From positions 47,672,758 through 47,736,757 of the forward strand of contig CM034306.1 of NCBI GenBank assembly GCA_019925795.1: a stretch of 64,000 nucleotides of DNA, written 5' to 3'. Source of the stretch: Dendrobium chrysotoxum (taxonomy: Eukaryota; Streptophyta; Magnoliopsida; Asparagales; Orchidaceae). This document shows positions 58,301-64,000 of the stretch, piece after piece; positions within the stretch are counted from its first letter, which is position 1, and every line of letters begins with the position of its first letter. The notes below the pieces were generated by a model. It saw only the letters and a list, made by a program, of their open reading frames with translations, was not told the origin of the DNA and ran no database searches. Position numbers and translations under genes: made by a program.

Positions 58301-59086
58301 CTCTCTTTCTCTCATTACTGAAAGTACGAGATGCGCCAAGAGGGGGGGTGAATTGGTATTTTAAAAATTTAACCCTACACAGGAGTTCTAATTTTTTTTG
58401 TATTTTCAAAATATAATTTAACGACTAATGTACGGAAGCAAATAAGACGTTCACAACGATGAAATTGATAATTCAATTTAGATTTTACACTACGATATTT
58501 GAATACTAATTTTTAAGCAATTTAAAATGCACAAATTTAAAGCATGAAAAGTAAAGTGCGGTAAACAGGAAAAAACACACCAGAGATTTTTATAGTGGTT
58601 CGGTCACTTGACCTACGTCCACTCCCCGGAGTCCTCTACTCCGGGATTTGCACTAGTAAAAGTTGACTCTCCTTTTGCCCCCACAGCAAGGCGGAGAAGC
58701 CTTTACAATACTCACTTTCACCTCCCTCGGTGCGGCGGAATACCAAATGCTATGTCACCCTCCTGGTGACGGCAGCGGACCTTCTCCTTTTTCTCCCTCC
58801 TGGAGATGGCAGAGTACCTTGGCGATGTTGATCTTGAAGTGATTCTTCCCTCGAGAACTTTCTTGAAGCTTCCAAAGCCACAAGAGGAGCAAAGCATGCA
58901 GCTAGCTTGGAGCCACCATGTGATCCCCTCACACTACTTCTCCCTCACGCTAAAGCTCACCTTCACCTTCCTCTCTCAAGCTCTAGATCTCTCCAAAAAC
59001 TTCTCTCTACGAATCCCCTTCTTTCTCCTCCAAGCCTCTCACAGTAAAGGATTGATCAACAACCCTCTAAAGAAAATTATAAGTTG

Positions 59087-59095
59087 TTTTTATAT
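59087..59095 (-). promoter_or_regulatory. TATA box in 3' LTR of element E
   Basis: The minus strand reads ATATAAAAA within TGATATAAAAACAAC, about 770 bases from the LTR 3' end and just downstream (in element sense) of the palindrome array. Confidence 0.6.
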
Positions 59096-59138
59096 CAGGC
59101 TTCAGAAAACCCTAAAAGTTTCAACTTTTGCGTTTCTG

Positions 59139-59971
59139 TTCGTACAGTACGATTTATAATCGTACAGTACGATCAGTTCAATCACAGCTCCATCCAGTAT
59201 GAGTACAGACGAACATGTATCGAATTTTATTCATATCGTACAGTACGATATGTATATCGTACAGTACGATACTATTGATTCATACTGTTCGTACGGGATG
59301 AACTGTGGGACAAACCTCGGGACGAAAGAACTCGTCTCTGACACTCATCCAGCACTCATTTAATCGTACAGTACGAATAGTGTTTTTCATGATATCGTCC
59401 TGTACGATAATAATATCGTCCAGTACGAATAATTCAAAAATTCTTGGGATCGTCTCGTACAATCGCTGGGACGAAGGAAATCGTCTCTAGCAATCATCCA
59501 GCACTCCACCAGTCGTACAGTATGATCAGTTCATTTCTTGATATCGTCCTGTACGATATGAATATCGTCCAGGACGAACAGAAAAAAAAACCTTGGTTTC
59601 GTCTGGTACGACCTCTGGGACGAATAAAATCATCTCTGACTATTATACAATACGATATACGATCGTACAGTACGATCGACATATAAAATAGAAACCAACG
59701 TTTATTTCCTTATTAGGGAGATAATTTTGGCAAGTTTTAATTAATCATACAGTACGAACAGTATCGTACAGTACGATCAGTTCAGAAAATCAAATTTAAA
59801 AACTTACCAAACTTATTCTGGCGGCTAGGGTTTGACAATTACATATTATCGTACAGTACGATATGGATCGTACAGTACGATAAGTTTGTAAACTTAATCA
59901 TTAAAAAATTAGCCGTTAGCCTGAGTATTTTAACTAATCGTACAGTACGATCCAAGATCGTACAGTACGAT
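59139..59971. repeat. Array of paired 15-bp palindromes in LTR of E
   Basis: The core ATCGTACAGTACGAT has 7-bp arms around one base. Pair starts: 59139/59159, 59235/59256, 59394/59415, 59543/59564, 59642/59662, 59744/59763, 59848/59867, 59937/59957; distances 20, 21, 21, 21, 20, 19, 19, 20. Single or third members lie at 59363 and 59512. Eleven of these contain the perfect core CGTACAGTACG. The array lies just upstream of the TATA box in element sense, where enhancer-type sites would be expected. Confidence 0.85.
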
Positions 59972-60284
59972 GAGTTTAAAAATTTTTAATCATTTTAAAA
60001 GAAAAAACTCCCCCTGTGTGTGTGCATTGTTGCTCCTTTCACATGCAAGCTTCTGTGGCAGACTCAAAAAGAAAAAAATAAAGAAATAAAAATTACAGAC
60101 TCTTCATCATCCTATTCTACCCAATTTGAGTCTCCAGCAATCTTTAGCAGTGTGCATCTGACCTGAAATGTTAGTCCTCATATACAAAGATTAAACATTT
60201 GTAATCTAACGGAAGTCTATATGTACTCAGTTAGTATTAGTTGTCACCATCAAAATTAAGTGCTCGGGATCCTGGATTTCAACA

Positions 60285-60298
60285 ATCTCCCCCTTTTT
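60285..60298 (-). other. Polypurine tract of element E
   Basis: The minus strand reads AAAAAGGGGGAGAT before the LTR start TGTTGAAATC. A second PPT-like run is present near 60523-60540. Confidence 0.88.
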
Positions 60299-60614
60299 GA
60301 TGGTGTCAAATAATATTTTCTGATGGACAGATGTTCTGACTTCTTTAGCTCCCCCTCAGAAGAGTAGCTTATTAATTTTTAAATAGGAGGGAAAGAAATA
60401 AATTTTTTTTATTATTATAACATAAATAAAACAATAATATAAAAAAAACAAATGTAGTGAGAACATAAACAACCAATAACATTTAATAGTAAGTAAAAAC
60501 ATAATACAGAACACACAGAAAAGCCTCCCCATTTTGACAACACCAAAAAGGGAAGAAAAAAAGAAAAAATAAGTACACTAAGAACAAACAGAAAATAGAA
60601 ACATCTACAACAAC

Positions 60615-61685
60615 CTAAAAATTTGGATCCTGATCCGGAGGTGGTGGTGGAGGGTCGGGAAACAGCTGGTGGTACTGATGAAGGGAGGCGAACTGGTGAT
60701 CGATCGATTGGAAGCGCTCCCTAAACCATTTCATATCTGTGTCATGCTCCTGATGTTACTGAGCAATGTGAGCATCCAACCGAGTCTCCAGACGATCAAG
60801 TCGTCGAATAATGTCGTCGTGGGGGTAGTCGGGAGGAGCAGCAGCCTCCTCGTCATCAAACTCGGGATCGGTGGGAGCGGCCCCCCGATGGAACAGGATA
60901 CGAAAGGAGGCATCCGAGTAGAAGATAGGAAGGTGATCAGGAGGGAGCGGATAATGAAGCTGGTATTTTGCATCTAGAATGTAGCCTATGACATGCCCTA
61001 AGGCAAGGTTCAGTTTACGACGGGCACGGGGATATCGGAAGGCAGACAAGGTATGAATGTAGTCAAACACCATTTGGGCTTCATTGAATTTTGTGCCCGA
61101 CATAATGAGATAGGTGATGACAGACAGTAGGGGAGTAATATGGATGCGATCTCCAGCCTTAGGTAAAATAGATGTGCGTAGGACATGCTGGATAACACGG
61201 GCATTTTGATTTAAGGTTTGGACCAGGGGTAGGTGTTGATTTGAGGGGACACCTCTAAGGGTCATATTTACGGACGTCCAATCATAGTCGTGGGAGATCA
61301 TGGATTGGGGACGAGGGCCGTTAGTGGACAACCCGATGTGCTCAGCAATGTCATTGACGGTGATAACGATATTCTGTTTACAGACATAGGATGTGAAGGT
61401 AGTGTTTTCAAGGTCGATTCGGATATTTGCAAAAAACTCAAACAAGAGTTCAGAGTGAAACGGAAAAGCAAGAGTCAGAAGGAATTGAAGGCTAGTGGAG
61501 GTGAACAGATTCATCACCTCAAAATTTAGGGCGGCCTGATTGAGCATGCGGGAGGGAGTGAACTTTGCCTCCTTGATTTTGATATACGCTTTCTCATCCG
61601 CAGCAGAGAGAAAATGATCATCGCAGCGCCGAGAGGAGGAAGAGCTCCGGATAATCATACGACCGCGCTTACTGGACCCAGACAT
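60615..61685 (-). pseudogene. Third ORF of element E, plant-transposon-protein-like, one premature stop
   Basis: Best copy of the extra ORF. ATG at 61685-61683 (MSGSSKRGR) is chosen over the longer frame from 61826 because the other families also start with this basic Ser-rich word. Visible: LSAADEKAYIKIKEAKFTPS (about residues 27-46), LLFEFFANIRID, VNDIAEHIGLS, YDWTSVNMTLRG (about residue 140), TLNQNARVIQHVLRTSILPK, DRIHITPLLSVITYLIMSG, ALGHVIGYILDAKY and RLDRLETRLDAHIAQ (coiled-coil-like). One TAA at 60753-60755 stops it after 310 codons; beyond it the text still aligns with D and C to PPPPPPDQDPNF and TAG (60615-60617), so the full protein was about 356 residues. No signal peptide or clear membrane segment. 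The central block resembles the 'putative plant transposon protein' domain; function unknown. Confidence 0.78.
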
Positions 61686-61774
61686 TTTGGAAGAAAGGAT
61701 TGGATGAATGAGGAAATTCAGAGGGATTGAAGGTGAGGAGAAATGGCTAAGAATCCCTCCCGTTTTAGGGGGAT

Positions 61775-62211
61775 ATCGTACAGTACGATTGATCATCGTA
61801 CAGTACGATATGCGCAATAATATCATCTTGATGACTTTTCAGAAAAGTGAGTCAAATCATACAGTACGATCAGTATCGTACTGTACGAATGTGAGTGTAA
61901 GGCGTTCATCCCAACGAGTCGTCTGAACGACTTTTGACCAAAAGTGTTCGTACAGTACGAACAGGTGTTCGTACAGTACGATAGGCAATAATTTTCGTAT
62001 CAGCTGATTTAAATTCATCCTAATCCGTTTGACACGTGGATCGTACAGTACGATTGGTATGTTCATACAATACGATGACCAATAATTACTATCGTACAGT
62101 ACGAGTGGTGAATCGTACAGTACGATAGGTATAAGACATGAAAGATCTGGACTGTGAATGGGAATGGACGGCTGAGATTGGAGTGATTTGAACCTTATCG
62201 TACAGTACGAT
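61775..62211. repeat. Second array of paired palindromes, between third ORF and pol of E
   Basis: Pair starts 61775/61795, 61856/61875, 61947/61968, 62040/62062, 62091/62112 (distances 20, 19, 21, 22, 21) and a single at 62197. Nine perfect CGTAC(A/T)GTACG cores. The array lies upstream of the third ORF in element sense, in a spacer that also holds T-rich runs (62270-62380). It could drive the third ORF as a separate transcript; that is inference. Confidence 0.8.
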
Positions 62212-62384
62212 TGTCAGAGAAGATCAAGGTTTGTGAGCAACATGGGAAGAGGATCAGGAATCCAATAATTTTTTTTGTTTGGTTTTTTTTTTTTTGTGTT
62301 TTTTTTGTTTTTGGTTTTTTTTTTTTTAATTTTAACAAAAAACAAATCAACTACAAACAAATTTTTTTTTTTTTTTTTGTTACA

Positions 62385-64000
62385 TTAGGCGTGAATGTCT
62401 ATGACACCTAATTTAGTTCGTAGAGTGCTAAATGTGTCATAGCCTAATGGTTTTGTGAAATTGTCTGCCAATTGATCTTCAGTAGCAACGTGGTGCAGTT
62501 CAATATCTCCTTTGGCTACATGATCTCTAATGAAATGATGTCTAATGTCTATATGTTTGGTTCGTGAGTGTTGAATTGGATTTTTGGATATGCAAATTGC
62601 ACTAGTGTTGTCACACATGATCGGAATGGTTCCTACAGGTATTCCTAGATCTACAAGCTGTTGTTTTAACCACAACACTTGTGCAACACAGCTACCTACC
62701 GCTATATATTCCGCTTCGGCGGTGGATAGGGCTACTGAATTTTGTTTCCTACTGGACCATGAAACTAATGATTGTCCAATGAATTGACAAGTGCCAGAAG
62801 TGCTTTTTCTATCTACCTTACAACCTGCAAAGTCTGAATCGGAGTATCCTAAGATTTCAAAAGAAGTGCTGTGTCTAGGATACCAAATTCCTAAGTTCGG
62901 GGTGCCTAGAAGATATCTAAGAATTCTTTTCACGGCAGTCATGTGAGATTCTTTCGGGTCAGCTTGAAAACGGGCACAGAGACACACACTAAACATTATG
63001 TCTGGTCTACTGGCAGTCAGATAGAGAAGCGATCCAATTATTCCCCTATACCTCTTTTGATCTACAGACTTCCCATTGGGATCTTTATCCAATTGAATAT
63101 TAGAGCTCATGGGTGTATTCATAGCCTTAGCATTATCCATTTCATATTTTTTCAAAATATCGTTGACGTACTTAGACTGGCTAAGAAACGTTCCACCTTC
63201 CGTTTGTTTTACACTAAATCCAAGGAAGTAACTAAGTTCACCCATCATGCTCATTTCAAACTCGTCGCTCATTATTTTTGAAAATTCATTACATAGGCTT
63301 TTCTCCTTCGATCCGAATAATATGTCATCTACATAAATCTGAACAATGAGTACTTCAACTCCTACCTTCTTCAAAAATAAGGTGGTGTCCACACTACCCT
63401 TTACAAAGCCTCTATCTAGTAGGAACGTACTAAGTCTTTCATACCAGGCTCTAGGTACTTGTTTTAACCCGTACAGTGCCTTTTTCAGTTTGAACACGTG
63501 GTTTGGAAATTGTGAGTTTTCAAACCCCGGAGGTTGCTCCACATACACATCTTCCTTGATTACTCCATTCAGGAAGGCACTCTTAACATCCATTTGATAC
63601 AGCTTAAAATCCCTAAAACAAACAAAAGCTAACAGTACCCTGATGGCTTCTAGTCTAGCTACCGGAGCAAAGGTTTCTTCAAAATCTATTCCTTCAATTT
63701 GGTTATACCCCTTCGCTACTAACCTAGCCTTGTTTCTTACTACTTTTCCTGAGTCATTCATTTTATTTTTAAAGACCCACTTAGTTCCAACCACACTTTG
63801 CTCTTTAGGCCTTTTGACTAACTCCCATACATCATTCCTAACGAATTGGTTCAACTCTTCTTGCATTGCTAGGATCCAAAATTCATCTCCTAAGGCTTGA
63901 TCTATACTCGTGGGTTCAATCATAGATATGAATGCAGAATGGCTAACCTCTTTCCTAAGTCCATGCCTAGTTTTTACCCCTTCTGATGGGTCTCCTAAGA
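62385..64000 (-). CDS. Reverse transcriptase / RNase H of element E (intact in window)
   Basis: The frame is open from the window edge to TAA/TAG-type stop at 62385, over 530 codons, and is the C-terminal half of a copia Pol. RT motifs in order: WVFKNKMNDSG, RLVAKGYNQIEGIDFEETFA, LYQMDVKSAFLNG (catalytic Asp), QPPGFENSQFPNHVFKLKKA, ALYGLKQVPRAWYERL and VQIYVDDILFGS with the catalytic YVDD. RNase H follows: YSDSDFAGCKVDRKSTSG, WSSRKQNSVALSTAEAEYIA, IMCDNTSAICISKNPIQHSR and HIDIRHHFIRDHVAKGDIEL, ending LGVIDIHA. RT copies the element RNA into cDNA in the particle and RNase H removes the RNA. The methionine at 63923 is internal; the true start belongs to the upstream polyprotein. Confidence 0.95.
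   Translation of the reverse strand, partial: LGDPSEGVKTRHGLRKEVSHSAFISMIEPTSIDQALGDEFWILAMQEELNQFVRNDVWELVKRPKEQSVVGTKWVFKNKMNDSGKVVRNKARLVAKGYNQIEGIDFEETFAPVARLEAIRVLLAFVCFRDFKLYQMDVKSAFLNGVIKEDVYVEQPPGFENSQFPNHVFKLKKALYGLKQVPRAWYERLSTFLLDRGFVKGSVDTTLFLKKVGVEVLIVQIYVDDILFGSKEKSLCNEFSKIMSDEFEMSMMGELSYFLGFSVKQTEGGTFLSQSKYVNDILKKYEMDNAKAMNTPMSSNIQLDKDPNGKSVDQKRYRGIIGSLLYLTASRPDIMFSVCLCARFQADPKESHMTAVKRILRYLLGTPNLGIWYPRHSTSFEILGYSDSDFAGCKVDRKSTSGTCQFIGQSLVSWSSRKQNSVALSTAEAEYIAVGSCVAQVLWLKQQLVDLGIPVGTIPIMCDNTSAICISKNPIQHSRTKHIDIRHHFIRDHVAKGDIELHHVATEDQLADNFTKPLGYDTFSTLRTKLGVIDIHA

Larger units (their letters stand above)
58319..60284 (-). repeat. 3' LTR of element E (S3)
   Basis: 1966 bp, TG at 58319 to CA at 60284, adjoining the PPT. 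It has hairpins GTCACC-CTCCT-GGTGAC (58754-58770) and TCTCC-CTCCT-GGAGA (58792-58806), a TATA box, an array of palindrome pairs (59139-59971), a 149-bp duplication (about 59283-59580), and the conserved GGGGGGGTGAATTGGT end block near 58341. Confidence 0.92.
58319..64000 (-). mobile_element. Element E: Sirevirus-type copia, family S3, 3' part
   Basis: From the 3' LTR (58319-60284) through PPT, third ORF and spacer to RT/RNase H, which runs off the window. It is a different family from S1 and S2: LTR sequence differs except for short conserved words, while proteins align well. The RT frame is uninterrupted, so E is the best-preserved element here. Confidence 0.92.

Noticed and set aside
59139..59971. 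CRISPR-like array
   Set aside because: The repeats are palindromes 19-22 bp apart with 4-7 base linkers inside a plant LTR; there are no spacers of constant length and no cas genes.
61686..61826. Upstream extension of the third ORF of E to a Met at 61826
   Set aside because: The extension runs through the palindrome array (ISYCTM...RTVRY) and is not shared by D or C, which start at the SKRGR-like word.
8..63990. A host plant gene anywhere in the window
   Set aside because: Every protein-like region recognised belongs to a retroelement; remaining frames are short, low-complexity or antisense.

Overview
The window is nuclear DNA of a plant, almost certainly one with a large, repeat-rich genome. 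No host gene, tRNA or rRNA gene could be supported. Everything recognisable is transposon-derived: Ty1/copia elements of the Sirevirus type (UBN2-like Gag, retropepsin, integrase, reverse transcriptase/RNase H, long LTRs of about 1.7 to 2.0 kb, primer-binding sites like TGGTATCAGAGC, and a third ORF downstream of pol), Ty3/gypsy remnants, two LINEs, a probable hAT-like DNA element, and satellite-like arrays. The species cannot be named from this sequence.

Layout. Three Sirevirus families are present, called here S1, S2 and S3. Element A (S1, minus strand, 1-4923, cut by the window edge) sits in the leader of element B (S2, minus; leader, PBS and 5' LTR at 4924-6826). From 6827 to 28531 lies older sequence: a microsatellite, inverted repeats, a decayed Ty3/gypsy gag (11.7-16.1 kb) split by a hAT-like insertion, an Athila-like gag remnant on the minus strand (16.8-17.8 kb) with its PBS, degenerate tandem repeats, an RTE-type LINE (22.56-24.67 kb) and a satellite-like array. 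Element C (S2, plus, 28532-54288) split that array. C itself contains a 5'-truncated L1-type LINE (32535-35816) and a whole S1 element, D (minus, 38879-50810). The array resumes at 54289 with a higher-order period of about 607 bp. Element E (S3, minus, 58319 to beyond 64000) is the best preserved, with an intact reverse transcriptase/RNase H reading frame.

How the parts work together. In each complete Sirevirus the order is 5' LTR, PBS, gag, protease, integrase, RT/RNase H, noncoding spacer, third ORF, PPT, 3' LTR. Most copies are dead: A has a changed protease active site, C has lost the RT catalytic core, and D has frameshifts and no TATA box in its 5' LTR.

The most interesting signals are non-coding. 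(1) All three families carry 15-bp near-palindromes arranged as pairs whose starts lie 19-22 bp apart, about two helical turns; some arm differences between families are mirrored so that the dyad is kept. (2) The probable 5' leader (R/U5) carries tandem hairpins with a constant AGGAG loop and stems whose bases change together. (3) A third ORF resembling the 'putative plant transposon protein' domain follows pol in all three families, with a shared C-terminal layout (coiled-coil-like stretch, proline run, short acidic/aromatic end).
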